From Falsarthrobacter nasiphocae (GTDB taxonomy: Bacteria; Actinomycetota; Actinomycetes; Actinomycetales; Micrococcaceae), in NCBI RefSeq assembly GCF_031456275.1, contig NZ_JAVDUI010000001.1, forward strand, positions 2,004,965-2,068,964: a DNA stretch of 64,000 nucleotides, written 5' to 3'. Made by a program: the position numbers and the translations under genes. The notes under the pieces were generated by a model that searched no databases, was not told where the DNA came from, and worked only from the letters and a program-made list of their open reading frames with translations. How positions within the stretch are numbered: position 1 is the first letter of the stretch; each line of letters opens with the position of its first letter. Positions 43,393-52,705 of this stretch are shown here, piece after piece.

Positions 43393-46128
43393 TCAGGCGT
43401 CGCCTCCGGCGTTGCCGGTGGTGCCGCGGTTGGGATCGTCAATGCCGTACTTCTCGTAGGCCTCACGAGCCGTCCCGGCGGGCACCTCGCCGCGACGCTC
43501 CAGCATCTGGAGGGTCTTGACGACGGCGCTGTGGGTGTCGATCTTGAAGAAGCGGCGCGCGGCTGCGCGGGTGTCCGCGAAGCCGAAGCCGTCCGCGCCG
43601 AGCGAGGCGAACTCGTTCGGAATGAACTGCCGCACCTGATCGGCGAGCGCGTGCATGTGGTCCGTCGTCGCAATGACGGGGCCCTCGGCGCCCTCGAGCT
43701 GCTTCGCGATGAACGGAACGCGTTTCTCACCCGTGGCGAACTCGTGCGCCTCGGCGGCCAGGCCGTCGCGGCGGAGCTCGTTCCAGCTCGTGACGCTCCA
43801 GACGTCGGCGGAGACGCCCCATTCCTCGGCGAGGATCTTCTGGGCCTCGAGGACCCAGGGGACGGACACGCCGGAGCCGAGAAGCTGGGCGCGGGGGCCG
43901 TCGTTCTCAGCGCGCTTGAGCAGGTAGATGCCCTTGATGACGCCCTCGACGTCGAGATCTTCGGGCTCAGCCGGCTGGAGGATCGGCTCGTTGTACACCG
44001 TGAGGTAGTACATGACGTTCGGGTCCTCGTGCTTGCCGCCGTACATGCGCTCCAGGCCCGAGCGGACGATGTGCCCGATCTCGTAGCCGTACGCCGGGTC
44101 GTAGGCGACGACGGCCGGGTTCGTGGACGCCAGGATGTGCGAGTGGCCGTCAGCGTGCTGGGTGCCCTCGCCCGTCAGGGTGGTCCGTCCTGCGGTGGCG
44201 CCGATGATGAAGCCTCGGGCCATCATGTCGGCGGCCGCCCAGATGCCGTCACCCGTGCGCTGGAAGCCGAACATCGAGTAGAAGATGTAGATCGGGATGA
44301 GCGGCTCGCCGTGCGTGGCGTAGGACGTGCCGACTGCCGTCAGCGCCGAGACCGAGCCGGCCTCGTTGATGCCCGCGTGGAGGATCTGGCCCTGCGGGGA
44401 CTCCTTGTAGGCGAGGACGAGCTCGCGGTCCACGGAGAGGTAGTTCTGACCCTTGGGGTTGTAGATCTTCGACGTCGGGAAGAACGCGTCCATGCCGAAC
44501 GTGCGGGCCTCGTCGGGGACGATCGGCACGATGCGCTTGCCGAACTCCTTGTCCCGCATGAGGTCCTTGAGGAGGCGCACGAACGCCATGGTCGTGGCGG
44601 CCTGCTGCTTGCCGGAGCCGCGGCGGGCGATCTCGAACGTCTTGTCGCTCGGGAGCTTGACCGGCGTGTGCTCGGTGCGGCGCTGAGGCACGGGGCCGCC
44701 GAGGTTGCGGCGGCGCTCGAGCATGTACTTGATCTCGGGGGAGTCGGGGCCCGGGTTGTAGTACGGCGCGTTGTAGAGGTCCGCCTCGAGCTGCTCGTCC
44801 GTGATGGGGATGCGGAGGTGATCGCGGAAGGCCTTGAGGTCCTCCATGGTCATCTTCTTCATCTGGTGCGTGGCGTTGCGGGCCTCGAAGTGGGGCCCGA
44901 GGCCGTAGCCCTTGACCGTCTTGGCGATGATGACGGTCGGCTTGCCCTTGAACTCCATCGCAGCCTTGTACGCCGCGTAGACCTTGCGGTAGTCGTGGCC
45001 GCCGCGCTTGAGCTGCCAGATCTGCTCGTCGGTGAGGTCCGCGACCATTTCCTTGGTCTGCGGAGTCTTGCCGAAGAAGTGCTCCCGGACGAACCCGCCG
45101 GACTCGCCCTTGTACGTCTGGTAGTCGCCGTCAACCGTCGTGTTCATGATGTCCACGAGGGAGTTGTCGGTGTCCTTCTCAAGGAGGGCGTCCCACTCGC
45201 GGCCCCAGACAACCTTGATGACGTTCCAGCCCGCACCGCGGAAGAACGCCTCGAGCTCCTGGATGATCTTGCCGTTGCCGCGGACAGGGCCATCGAGGCG
45301 CTGGAGGTTCGCGTTGATGACGAACGTCAGGTTGTCCAGGTTCTCGTTGGCGGCGAGCTGGAGCAGGCCGCGCGACTCGGGCTCGTCCATCTCGCCGTCG
45401 CCGAGGAAGGCCCAGACGTGCTGATCCGAGGTGTCTTTGATTCCCCGGTTCTGGAGGTAGCGGTTCGTCTGCGCCTGGTAGATGGCGTTCATGGGGCCGA
45501 GGCCCATGGAGACGGTCGGGAACTCCCAGAAGTCCGGCATCATGCGCGGGTGGGGGTAGGAGGAGAGGCCGTTCGGCGCCTTGGAGACCTCCTGGCGGAA
45601 CGCGTCCATCTGCTCTTCGGTGAGGCGGCCCTCGAGGAAGGCGCGGGCGTACATGCCGGGGGAGGCGTGGCCCTGGAAGAAGATCTGGTCTCCGCCGCCC
45701 GGGTGGTCCTTGCCGCGGAAGAAGTGGTTGAAGCCCACCTCGTAGAGGGTGGCGGCACCCGCGTAGGTGGAGATGTGGCCGCCGACGCCGATGCCGGGGC
45801 GCTGCGCGCGGTGCACCATGACGGCCGCGTTCCAGCGAAGCCAGGCGCGGTACCGGCGCTCGATCTCCTCGTCACCCGGGAACTCAGGCTCCTGGTCAAC
45901 GGGGATGGTGTTGACGTAGTCCGTCGTCGTCACCATGGGGACGCCAACGCTGCGAGCTCCAGCGCGCTGGAGGAGGGAACGCATGATGAACTGCGCGCGT
46001 TCCGTGCCTTCCGCCTCGATGAGGCCGTCGAGGGACTCGATCCACTCGGCGGTCTCCTGCGGGTCCGCGTCCGGAAGCTGATGCGTCAATGCGCTGACGA
46101 TGTGGGCGTGTTCTTCGCCTGCAGTCAC
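43393..46128 (-). CDS. aceE: Pyruvate dehydrogenase E1 component (homodimeric)
   Basis: Thiamine-diphosphate enzyme that decarboxylates pyruvate and passes acetyl to the E2 subunit. The 911-residue length fits the AceE type. The TPP motif begins at [12 protein letters not shown] and continues to the [12 protein letters not shown] region; [24 protein letters not shown] and the C-terminal [19 protein letters not shown] are typical. GTG 46128 is chosen with AAAGAGG upstream. E2 and E3 are not in the window. A TTGGAG-16-TAGAGT promoter lies about 155 nt upstream. Confidence 0.97.
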   Translation of the reverse strand: MTAGEEHAHIVSALTHQLPDADPQETAEWIESLDGLIEAEGTERAQFIMRSLLQRAGARSVGVPMVTTTDYVNTIPVDQEPEFPGDEEIERRYRAWLRWNAAVMVHRAQRPGIGVGGHISTYAGAATLYEVGFNHFFRGKDHPGGGDQIFFQGHASPGMYARAFLEGRLTEEQMDAFRQEVSKAPNGLSSYPHPRMMPDFWEFPTVSMGLGPMNAIYQAQTNRYLQNRGIKDTSDQHVWAFLGDGEMDEPESRGLLQLAANENLDNLTFVINANLQRLDGPVRGNGKIIQELEAFFRGAGWNVIKVVWGREWDALLEKDTDNSLVDIMNTTVDGDYQTYKGESGGFVREHFFGKTPQTKEMVADLTDEQIWQLKRGGHDYRKVYAAYKAAMEFKGKPTVIIAKTVKGYGLGPHFEARNATHQMKKMTMEDLKAFRDHLRIPITDEQLEADLYNAPYYNPGPDSPEIKYMLERRRNLGGPVPQRRTEHTPVKLPSDKTFEIARRGSGKQQAATTMAFVRLLKDLMRDKEFGKRIVPIVPDEARTFGMDAFFPTSKIYNPKGQNYLSVDRELVLAYKESPQGQILHAGINEAGSVSALTAVGTSYATHGEPLIPIYIFYSMFGFQRTGDGIWAAADMMARGFIIGATAGRTTLTGEGTQHADGHSHILASTNPAVVAYDPAYGYEIGHIVRSGLERMYGGKHEDPNVMYYLTVYNEPILQPAEPEDLDVEGVIKGIYLLKRAENDGPRAQLLGSGVSVPWVLEAQKILAEEWGVSADVWSVTSWNELRRDGLAAEAHEFATGEKRVPFIAKQLEGAEGPVIATTDHMHALADQVRQFIPNEFASLGADGFGFADTRAAARRFFKIDTHSAVVKTLQMLERRGEVPAGTAREAYEKYGIDDPNRGTTGNAGGDA

Positions 46129-46267
46129 CTTTGAAACCTCTTTCATGCACGGTGCGAGCGGGGCGGCTTGGCCGCGGCCTTTGCACGGGTGAGTCACTTG
46201 GACGATCCGGGCGGAGCCGGCACCCCGGCCTCACGTCCAAAACTCACGAAAGGCGTGCCTGCAACGA

Positions 46268-46278
46268 TGGACAGTCCA
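46268..46278. promoter_or_regulatory. Short palindrome in the aceE leader
   Basis: TGGAC-A-GTCCA lies immediately downstream of the aceE -10 box, where a repressor would block transcription. Only 5 bp per arm, so it may be chance. Confidence 0.25.
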
Positions 46279-46283
46279 CCCCC

Positions 46284-46311
46284 ACTCTATCTGCATCGCC
46301 TGGATCTCCAA
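46284..46311 (-). promoter_or_regulatory. aceE promoter
   Basis: On the minus strand TTGGAG (46306-46311) and TAGAGT (46284-46289) are 16 nt apart. This is within the 354-nt divergent gap shared with DUF3052; the predicted aceE leader is roughly 150 nt. Apart from the two promoters and the short palindrome I see no gene in that gap. Confidence 0.55.
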
Positions 46312-46421
46312 TGGTCTGGACGGGGCGGGGGGAGTGAGACCGCCCACGGTCGCGCGGCTCGCAAACAAGCCGTCTTCTACGAGCGCGTCGCGTGGGCTGT
46401 CATTCCACGGCCAGGACACGT

Positions 46422-46427
46422 TAGATT
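46422..46427 (+). promoter_or_regulatory. -10 box for DUF3052
   Basis: TAGATT (TAnnnT) lies 55 nt before the GTG start; no clear -35. Confidence 0.4.
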
Positions 46428-46482
46428 AGCCATACGAAGAGCGCTGCCGTGGCGTTCTGCCGCACCTACTTGGAGGCCACTG

Positions 46483-46905
46483 GTGAACCCACAGGGTTCC
46501 GCTGCGAACGAACTTTCTCTTGCCGAGGAGCTGGGCCTGAGCCCCGAGAGCCTCGTGCAGGAGTTCGGTTATGACGAGGACGTCGATTTCGATCTTCGGG
46601 ACGCCATTGAAGAGCGAACCGGCGAGGAGATCCTGACGGAAGAGGACCATGAGGTCGTTGACGCCGTGCTCGTCTGGTGGCGTGAGGGCGACGGAGACCT
46701 CGTCGACATGCTCGTGGACGCCCAGGCCACTCTGGACGAGGGCGGGGTCGTCTGGCTCCTGACACCCAAGAAGGGCCGTGACCTGCACGTGTCTGCCGCG
46801 GACATCGCCGCAGCCGCCCCCACCGCCGGGCTTCACGTCACGCGCACCGCTGGTGTCAGCGAGGACTGGACGGCTACTCGCCTCGTCGGTCGCCGCGCCA
46901 ACTAG
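46483..46905 (+). CDS. DUF3052 family protein
   Basis: A 140-residue acidic actinobacterial protein. LAEELGLSPESLVQEFGYDEDVDFDLRDAIEERTG and VDAVLVWWREGDGDLVDMLVDAQATL are family hallmarks; it usually lies next to aceE, as here on the opposite strand. Function unknown; proximity to pyruvate dehydrogenase is the only hint. The GTG start is supported by TTGGAGG 6-10 nt upstream. Its end overlaps a convergent hypothetical gene by 4 nt. Confidence 0.88.
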   Translation: MNPQGSAANELSLAEELGLSPESLVQEFGYDEDVDFDLRDAIEERTGEEILTEEDHEVVDAVLVWWREGDGDLVDMLVDAQATLDEGGVVWLLTPKKGRDLHVSAADIAAAAPTAGLHVTRTAGVSEDWTATRLVGRRAN

Positions 46906-47285
46906 CCTTTCGCTCCTCGTCCGAGGCGCGTGGTCAGCGGCGGGGCCGTCAACTCGGCTCGGTCGAGTGAGTAGACGTAGATCAACGGCCTGTGCGGCCT
47001 CGGCCTCTCGTCCGGGTAGGGCTTGACGACGAGGTCGGCGTACCGGCCACGGAGAGTCCCTTCGCCTTCCTCGCCCATATCCAGCATGAGCTTGTACCAG
47101 GGGGAGGCGGCCTCACACCACTCGATGGCCTCGAGGACGGACTGCGCCTGCGTCAGCTCGTACTCGTCCTGGCAGTGCGCGTATCCGGGGAGCGGCGGCG
47201 GGCTCATGATGACGGCTCGGTAGGTCGGCTGCCCGTTGTCGAACACCCCAGACATCCTCATCGGGTCGACAAGCGTGATCTTCAT
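46902..47285 (-). CDS. Hypothetical protein
   Basis: I do not recognise this 127-residue protein. It begins MKITLVDPMRMSGVFDN, has two cysteines (HCQDE, EWCEA), a region rich in Trp/Tyr/Glu (AIEWCEAASPWYKLMLDMGEEGEG) and a Pro/Arg-rich end; no signal peptide or membrane segment is visible. The reading frame is credible: AGGAAG precedes the ATG, TAGAGT lies further upstream as a -10, and codon use is like its neighbours. It is convergent with DUF3052 with overlapping stops. Confidence 0.6.
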   Translation of the reverse strand: MKITLVDPMRMSGVFDNGQPTYRAVIMSPPPLPGYAHCQDEYELTQAQSVLEAIEWCEAASPWYKLMLDMGEEGEGTLRGRYADLVVKPYPDERPRPHRPLIYVYSLDRAELTAPPLTTRLGRGAKG

Positions 47286-47327
47286 GGCGGGCTTCCTGGT
47301 CGGGTCGGTGCGTGGTGGTTGGCCCGT

Positions 47328-47333
47328 ACTCTA
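47328..47333 (-). promoter_or_regulatory. -10 box for the 127-residue hypothetical gene
   Basis: TAGAGT on the minus strand, 42 nt before the start codon. Confidence 0.4.
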
Positions 47334-47379
47334 GTCCTCCCGCCCGCCGGGGGCCAGAGACCCTGGGCACTATGAGAGA

Positions 47380-47414
47380 ACGACGGCGTCCCGTGCTGAA
47401 CGGGACGCCGTCGT
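47380..47414 (-). terminator. Terminator after gnd
   Basis: A perfect 15-bp stem (47380-47394 with 47400-47414) and a 5-nt loop, 43 nt past the gnd stop. On the minus strand it is followed by TTCTCTC, a weak T-tract. Confidence 0.75.
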
Positions 47415-47456
47415 CGTCTCTGTCCCACGGCGGGGGAGGATCCCCGCCGCCCGAGA

Positions 47457-48905
47457 TCAGTGGGTGTCGACGCCCACGACCTCGGTGAGGTCACCGGACC
47501 AGTTCGTGTGGAACGAGCCCTCGGCGTCGATGCGCAGGTAGGTGTGCGCGCCGAAGAGGTCGCGCAGGCCCTGGGTGAGGGCCGCGGGGAGGCGGCCGGC
47601 ACGCAGCGCGTCGAAGTAGGCGAGCGAGGACGCCATGACCGGTGCCGGGATGCCCGTCGTGGCCGCGTGGGCCACAATGCGCCGCCACGCGGGGAGGGCC
47701 TTCTCGAGGGACGCGCGGAACTCGTCGGCGAGGAGGAGGCTCACCGGCTGGGCGTCCTCGGCGTAGGCCTTCATGATCGTGTCGAGCAGCTCGGCGCGGA
47801 TGATGCAGCCCGCCCGCCACAGGGACGCGATCTTCGCGATGTCCAGGTCCCAGCCGTACTGCTTGGCGGCGAGCTGGAGCATGTCGATGCCCTGGGCGTA
47901 GCTCACGAGCTTCGTGGCGTAGAGCGCCTGGCGGACGTCCTCGATGAACGCGTCCTTGTCGCCCTCGGACACGTCCGGCGTGATGTCGCCGCCGAAGGCC
48001 TCGCGGGCCGCCGCGCGCACGTCTGCCTGGGAGGAGAGGGCGCGGGCGAAGACCGACTCGGCGATGGCGGACACGGGGGAGCCCACCTCGAGACCCGAGA
48101 CCACGGTCCAGCGGCCCGTGCCCTTCTGGCCGGCTGCGTCCACGACGACGTCGACGAGCGGCTTGCCCGTCCGTGCATCCTCGTGGGCCAGGACGCGAGC
48201 GGTGATCTCGATGAGGTAGCTCTCGAGCTCCGTGGAGTTCCACTCCTCGAAGATCTTGGCCTGCTCGGCCGGCTCAATGCCCGCCGCTCCGCGCAGCAGG
48301 TTGAAGCACTCGCCGATGACCTGCATGTCGGCGTATTCGATGCCGTTGTGGACCATCTTGACGAAGTGCCCGGCGCCGTCGGTGCCGACCCAGTGGCAGC
48401 ACGGGTCGCCCTCGTAGTCCGCGGCGATCGTCTCGAGCATGGGGCCGAGGGAGTCATAGGACTCGCGCGAGCCGCCAGGCATGATCGAGGGGCCGTTGAG
48501 CGCGCCCTCCTCGCCGCCGGAGACGCCGACGCCCACGAAGTGAAGGCCCTTCTCTGCGAGGTGGGCCTCGCGCCGACGCGTGTCCTCGAAGTGGGAGTTG
48601 CCGGCGTCGATGACGATGTCGCCCTCTTCAAGGAGCGGCACGAGCTGATCGATGACCTGGTCCACCGGGTTGCCGGCCTTGACCATGATGAGCACGCGGC
48701 GGGGCCGCTGCAGGCTCGCGACGAGCTCCTCAAGCGTGGACGTGGGAACGAAGTCGCCCTCGGAGCCGTGCGCGTCCATGAGGGCGTCCGTCTTCTCCTG
48801 GCTGCGGTTGTGGAGGGCCACGGTGTAGCCGTTGCGGGCGAAGTTCCGCGCTAGGTTTGCGCCCATGACGGCCAATCCGGTGACGCCGATGTCAGCGAGT
48901 TTCAT
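47457..48905 (-). CDS. gnd: 6-phosphogluconate dehydrogenase, decarboxylating
   Basis: Third enzyme of the oxidative pentose phosphate pathway, producing NADPH and ribulose-5-phosphate. The 482-residue length is the long dimeric form. LAVMGANLARNFARNGY gives the coenzyme loop, GVSGGEEGALNGPSIMPGG the substrate-binding signature, and HFVKMVHNGIEYADMQ the catalytic lysine motif. It is transcribed alone, divergent from tRNA-Val, with a terminator hairpin behind it. Confidence 0.97.
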   Translation of the reverse strand: MKLADIGVTGLAVMGANLARNFARNGYTVALHNRSQEKTDALMDAHGSEGDFVPTSTLEELVASLQRPRRVLIMVKAGNPVDQVIDQLVPLLEEGDIVIDAGNSHFEDTRRREAHLAEKGLHFVGVGVSGGEEGALNGPSIMPGGSRESYDSLGPMLETIAADYEGDPCCHWVGTDGAGHFVKMVHNGIEYADMQVIGECFNLLRGAAGIEPAEQAKIFEEWNSTELESYLIEITARVLAHEDARTGKPLVDVVVDAAGQKGTGRWTVVSGLEVGSPVSAIAESVFARALSSQADVRAAAREAFGGDITPDVSEGDKDAFIEDVRQALYATKLVSYAQGIDMLQLAAKQYGWDLDIAKIASLWRAGCIIRAELLDTIMKAYAEDAQPVSLLLADEFRASLEKALPAWRRIVAHAATTGIPAPVMASSLAYFDALRAGRLPAALTQGLRDLFGAHTYLRIDAEGSFHTNWSGDLTEVVGVDTH

Positions 48906-48954
48906 GAGGTCCAGTCCTTCTCTCGTGCTCTGGGTCTGTCCAACGTGGCCCGCG

Positions 48955-48984
48955 TTGAGGGGCCCTCCCTCCCAAGGCTATAGT
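48955..48984 (+). promoter_or_regulatory. tRNA-Val promoter
   Basis: TTGAGG (48955-48960) and TATAGT (48979-48984) are 18 nt apart, about 35 nt before the mature tRNA. Confidence 0.6.
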
Positions 48985-49018
48985 GAGGGAGTTGTGCCGC
49001 CTAGAGTCGGCGCGGCAA

Positions 49019-49091
49019 GGGCCTTTAGCTCAGCTGGTAGAGCGCCACGTTTACACCGTGGATGTCATCGGTTCGATCCCGGTAGGGCCCA
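49019..49091 (+). tRNA. tRNA-Val (anticodon TAC)
   Basis: A 73-nt cloverleaf: acceptor GGGCCTT pairs with AGGGCCC (one G-U), D arm GCTC/GAGC, anticodon stem CCACG/CGTGG with loop TTTACAC (anticodon TAC, reading GUA), T arm ATCGG/CCGGT with loop TTCGATC, discriminator A. CCA is not encoded. Confidence 0.97.
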
Positions 49092-49175
49092 CGACGACGG
49101 TGCTCGCGCGCCTCGGCCCCGCTTTCTCCATGATCCCGTCCGCCGGTCGGCGTCGCCCCTCGACTACGCTGGTGT

Positions 49176-49181
49176 TTGACA
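49176..49181 (+). promoter_or_regulatory. Consensus -35 hexamer before the ABC exporter
   Basis: TTGACA is a perfect -35 hexamer about 80 nt before the ABC ATPase start, but no good -10 stands 16-18 nt downstream; TACGCT at 49165-49170 is an alternative -10. Confidence 0.25.
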
Positions 49182-49256
49182 CAAGAGCGTGCCAAGATTC
49201 GGGGTGTGCGCAAGCTCCTTGCGCCTGAATGCCGCACTCCTGACCGTGCGAGGGAA

Positions 49257-50222
49257 ATGACGTTGCATCCAGTTCTGAGCGTCCGAGACGTGTCCAAACG
49301 CTACGAGGGCTCCGATGTTGAGGCCCTGTCCGGCGTCTCCATGGACGTCGGCGCGGGGGAGTGCGTGTGCCTGCTCGGAAAGAACGGCGCGGGAAAGACC
49401 ACCCTCACCTCAATTGCCAGTTCCCGGATTCGCCCCACATCTGGCGACGTTCTCGTGTCTGGGATCTCGGTCGTGGAGCGGCCTGATGAGGCCCGCGGGC
49501 GGATCGCCGTCGTGCCCCAGCAGGACACGCTGGACCACGGGATCTCCGTCCTCCAGAACCTCGTCTACCACGGACGCTATTTCGGGATGACGCGGGCACA
49601 GGCCCGGGCTAGCGCAAGCTCCGCCCTGGAAAGCCTCGGCATTGAAGAGCTCGCGGGCCGGGACCCTGTGCGCCTCTCGGGCGGACAAGTCCAGAAGGTG
49701 ACCTGGGCCAGGGCGCTCGTCCACAGCCCGGACCTCATCCTGCTCGACGAGCCCTCCACGGGGCTCGACGTGCTCGCCCGCCGCCAGACCCACGAGCTCG
49801 TCCTCGCCATGAAACGCCGTGGCACGGCGATTCTGTTGACGACACACGACATGCACGAAGCCGCCCTCCTGGCTGATCGCATTGCCGTCATCGACCGGGG
49901 GCAGCTGCTTGCCGTGGGGACCCCCGCCGAGCTCTTTGAGCACCTGGGGCTCGGTGCCAGGGTCCTCGAGCTGAGCTACTCGTTCGAGGACACCGCCCAT
50001 GAAGCTGCAGGGCGGATCGCCCGGGAACTGGAGTCGGCGGACTCGGTCGTCACCGTTTCTCACGTGGGATCAGCGGTCTTCGTCTCGCTCAGGTCCGAGG
50101 AGGCCTCGGCGGCCAGCGCCGTCATCGAGACCATCGCGGGCCTCGGCCTCGTGGAGCTGGGAGTCCTCGCCCGGGACCCCTCCCTCGAGGACGTCTTCCT
50201 GTCCCTCCTGGAGGAGTCATGA
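49257..50222 (+). CDS. ABC-2 type transporter, ATP-binding subunit
   Basis: Cytoplasmic ATPase of a two-gene exporter. The 321-residue protein has Walker A GKNGAGKTTL, Q-loop VVPQQDTLD, signature RLSGGQVQK, Walker B LILLDEPSTGLD and the switch histidine in LLTTHDMHE, plus a C-terminal extension of DrrA type (RDPSLEDVFLSLLEES). The substrate is not deducible; drugs, lipids or bacteriocins are typical. ATG 49257 begins the conserved domain; its ribosome binding site is weak, and a TTG at 49176 is the alternative. It overlaps the permease by 4 nt. Confidence 0.92.
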   Translation: MTLHPVLSVRDVSKRYEGSDVEALSGVSMDVGAGECVCLLGKNGAGKTTLTSIASSRIRPTSGDVLVSGISVVERPDEARGRIAVVPQQDTLDHGISVLQNLVYHGRYFGMTRAQARASASSALESLGIEELAGRDPVRLSGGQVQKVTWARALVHSPDLILLDEPSTGLDVLARRQTHELVLAMKRRGTAILLTTHDMHEAALLADRIAVIDRGQLLAVGTPAELFEHLGLGARVLELSYSFEDTAHEAAGRIARELESADSVVTVSHVGSAVFVSLRSEEASAASAVIETIAGLGLVELGVLARDPSLEDVFLSLLEES

Positions 50223-50974
50223 GCCGAGCATCAGTCTTCGCAGCGTTCGTCGAAAGGGACCTCCGCAAGGACCTCAAATCATTGCCGGGTGTCTTCGCGG
50301 AGCTCTTTCTGCAGCCGATCCTCTTCCTCTTCGTCTTCGCCTTCGTGCTGCCTGCGGTGGGCGGGATCGACCGCGGCTATCTGGGCGTCCTCGTCCCCGG
50401 TCTCGCGGCGATGACGGCGGTCTCCTCCGGAATCACGGGCGTGTGCCTGCCCGTGCTCATCGAGCTGCACTACACGCGGGAGATCGACGACCGCCTCGCG
50501 GCTCCCGTCCCCGCCCGATTCGTAGCCCTGGCCAAAATGACCCACTCGGTCATTCGAGCCTTCCTCGGAGCCATCTGCTTCGTCCTCGTCGCCTGGGCCC
50601 TCGTCGGGAAATCGCCGTTTGAATACGGCCCGGGTCTGTTCCTCGGCGCATTCCTAGGGGCATTTGTGGGCAGCGGAATCGGCATGCTCCTGGCGGGATT
50701 CGTGGACGTGAAGAATATCGACGCCGTGGCCGCCGCCTCCGTCAGCCTCGTCGGCTTCACGGGCTGCGCGCAATACAGTTGGGCGTCCCTCAGCGCGCTG
50801 CCCGCGTTTCAGTGGGTGACGCTCCTCAACCCCCTGACGTATGCGAGCGAGCTGACCCGCGCCGCATCCACTCACTCCCTGGCTCCGGCCCTGTGCGTTG
50901 CGGTCCTGTCCGTCCTCGCCGTGGTCACGTGGGCCGCGGGGGCGCGGAGGTTCGGCGTCATCGTCGCCCGGTAG
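50219..50974 (+). CDS. ABC-2 type transporter, permease subunit
   Basis: A 251-residue membrane protein with six membrane helices, including ILFLFVFAFVLPAVGG, FLGAICFVLVAWALVG, FLGAFLGAFVGSGIGMLLAGFV and ALCVAVLSVLAVVTWAAG. The stretch QWVTLLNPLTYASELTR is characteristic of ABC-2 permeases. It is coupled to the ATPase by an ATGA overlap and lies tail-to-tail with cysE. Confidence 0.9.
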   Translation: MSRASVFAAFVERDLRKDLKSLPGVFAELFLQPILFLFVFAFVLPAVGGIDRGYLGVLVPGLAAMTAVSSGITGVCLPVLIELHYTREIDDRLAAPVPARFVALAKMTHSVIRAFLGAICFVLVAWALVGKSPFEYGPGLFLGAFLGAFVGSGIGMLLAGFVDVKNIDAVAAASVSLVGFTGCAQYSWASLSALPAFQWVTLLNPLTYASELTRAASTHSLAPALCVAVLSVLAVVTWAAGARRFGVIVAR

Positions 50975-50988
50975 CACCCCAAGCCGTC

Positions 50989-51591
50989 CTACGGCAGCTG
51001 GCCCGCCGTCTCGTCCTCGCTCGCCACGTACTCGGCCGGGTCGACGCACGGAGCGGGGTTCGGCGGGGCCACTTCCTTGCGGTTCTTCGCCGGAATGCCC
51101 GTGAGCACGGCGCCGGCCGGTGCGTCCTTGACGACCACGGCGTTGGCGCCCACAGCGCTGCCGTCCCCAATGGTCACGGGGCCCAGGACCTTGGCCCCGG
51201 CGCCGATCGTCACGCCGGAGCCGATCGTCGGATGCCGCTTGACCCGCTCAAGCGACCGGCCGCCGAGCGTCACGCCCTGGTAGATGAGGACGTCGTCCCC
51301 AATCTCGGCCGTCTCGCCGATGACCACCCCCATGCCGTGATCGATGAGGAACCTCCGGCCAATCTGCGCCCCCGGGTGGATCTCCACCCCCGTCACCGAG
51401 CGGGTCACCTGGGACAGCACCCGGGCCGCCGGGCGGAGGCCCGGCTTCTGCCACATGCGATGCGCCAGGCGGTGGGACCACACGGCGTGGAGCCCCGAGG
51501 AGACGATGGCGTTCTGGATGTCGCCTCCCGAGGCCGGGTCCCGGCGGCGGACGGTCTCGAGGTCTTCCCGGAGGCGCTTGAGGATACTCAC
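50989..51591 (-). CDS. cysE: Serine O-acetyltransferase
   Basis: Makes O-acetylserine from serine and acetyl-CoA for cysteine synthesis. The 200-residue protein has an N-terminal helical domain and a left-handed beta helix of hexapeptide repeats ([34 protein letters not shown]), with catalytic His in DHGMG and the GVTLGG turn. The GTG at 51591 starts the conserved [12 protein letters not shown]. It is the shorter CysE form, and follows cysK after 76 nt in one operon. Confidence 0.95.
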   Translation of the reverse strand: MSILKRLREDLETVRRRDPASGGDIQNAIVSSGLHAVWSHRLAHRMWQKPGLRPAARVLSQVTRSVTGVEIHPGAQIGRRFLIDHGMGVVIGETAEIGDDVLIYQGVTLGGRSLERVKRHPTIGSGVTIGAGAKVLGPVTIGDGSAVGANAVVVKDAPAGAVLTGIPAKNRKEVAPPNPAPCVDPAEYVASEDETAGQLP

Positions 51592-51667
51592 GTGGGGCGG
51601 GGGCCTTTCTTGGCGCGGCGGTCTTGGTGCGGGTTGCTCGACGGCGCGGACTTCTCGATGGTGCGAG

Positions 51668-52624
51668 TCAGCGGACGTCGTCGAACAGCGCGGTGGACAG
51701 GTACCGCTCTGCGTAGTCCGGGATGACGGTGACGATGAGCCGTCCGCGGTACTCCTCGCGGCCCGCGACCTGCAGGGCAGCCCACACGTTGGCCCCGGCG
51801 GAGATGCCGCCCGCGATGCCCTCCTTGCGGCCCAGATCCCGCGCGGTGGCGATCGCGTCGTCGAGGGCCACGTCAATGACCTCCGAGTACACGCTCGTGT
51901 CCAGGATGTCCGGCACGAAGTTGGCGCCGAGCCCCTGAATCTTGTGCGGGCCGGGCTTCCCTCCGGAGAGGATGGGCGAGTCGATGGGCTCGACGGCCAC
52001 GATCTTCACGCCTGGCGCCCGCTCGCGGAGGACGTTTCCGACGCCGGAAATGGTGCCGCCCGTGCCGACCCCCGCCACGAATGCCGCGAACTCTCCGGCG
52101 GTGTCCGCGAGGATCTCCTCCGCCGTCGTCCGCGCATGAACCGCGGGGTTGGCCTCGTTGGAGAACTGGCGAGCGAGGATGGAGTTCGGGGTGGACTCGG
52201 CGATCTCGCGGGCGCGGTCCACCGCCCCGCGCATCCCCTTGGCACCCGGGGTGAGGACGATCTCCGCGCCGTAGGCCGCGAGCATCATGCGACGCTCAAC
52301 CGACATGGACTCCGGCATGGTCAGGATGACCTTGTAGCCGCGGGCCGCGCCGGCCATGGCGAGCGCGATGCCCGTGTTGCCGCTCGTTCCCTCGACGATG
52401 GTGCCGCCGGGCTTGAGGTCGCCGGAGGCGACGGCCGCGTCGATGATGGCCGCCCCGATCCGGTCTTTGACGCTGTTGGCCGGGTTGGCGAATTCAAGCT
52501 TCACGGCCACCTGCGCGGGCAGGCCCTCCGTGAGTCGGTTGAGGCGGACCATGGGGGTACCGCCGATGACCTGCGTGACGTCATCGTAAATGCGCCCGTG
52601 TGCGGGCCGATCGCTCGTGTTCAC
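51668..52624 (-). CDS. cysK: Cysteine synthase A (O-acetylserine sulfhydrylase)
   Basis: PLP enzyme that joins sulfide to O-acetylserine. The 318-residue protein has the PLP lysine Lys53 in [11 protein letters not shown], the substrate loop TSGNTG near residue 80, [10 protein letters not shown] (phosphate binding) and [17 protein letters not shown] lies 8 nt before the GTG. It heads cysK-cysE; the two enzymes usually form the cysteine synthase complex, though the CysE C-terminus here ends in GQLP rather than the usual Ile. Confidence 0.96.
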   Translation of the reverse strand: MNTSDRPAHGRIYDDVTQVIGGTPMVRLNRLTEGLPAQVAVKLEFANPANSVKDRIGAAIIDAAVASGDLKPGGTIVEGTSGNTGIALAMAGAARGYKVILTMPESMSVERRMMLAAYGAEIVLTPGAKGMRGAVDRAREIAESTPNSILARQFSNEANPAVHARTTAEEILADTAGEFAAFVAGVGTGGTISGVGNVLRERAPGVKIVAVEPIDSPILSGGKPGPHKIQGLGANFVPDILDTSVYSEVIDVALDDAIATARDLGRKEGIAGGISAGANVWAALQVAGREEYRGRLIVTVIPDYAERYLSTALFDDVR

Positions 52625-52705
52625 GTTCTTGCTCCTCGTGACGAAATGCGGTGCGGTCGTGGGTTGGCTCCGACGGCCAGGGCCCTTGACGCGCGGCGGC
52701 CGGCG

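Noticed and set aside
43531-46134. An 867-codon open frame opposite aceE
   Set aside because: GC-rich codon bias leaves long open frames on the reverse strand; the translated sequence is Val/Asp/Glu/Arg-rich with no known motif, and aceE on the other strand is certain.
49019-50990. Genomic island integrated at tRNA-Val
   Set aside because: No integrase, no direct repeat of the tRNA 3' end and no composition break were seen; the exporter pair has typical codon use.
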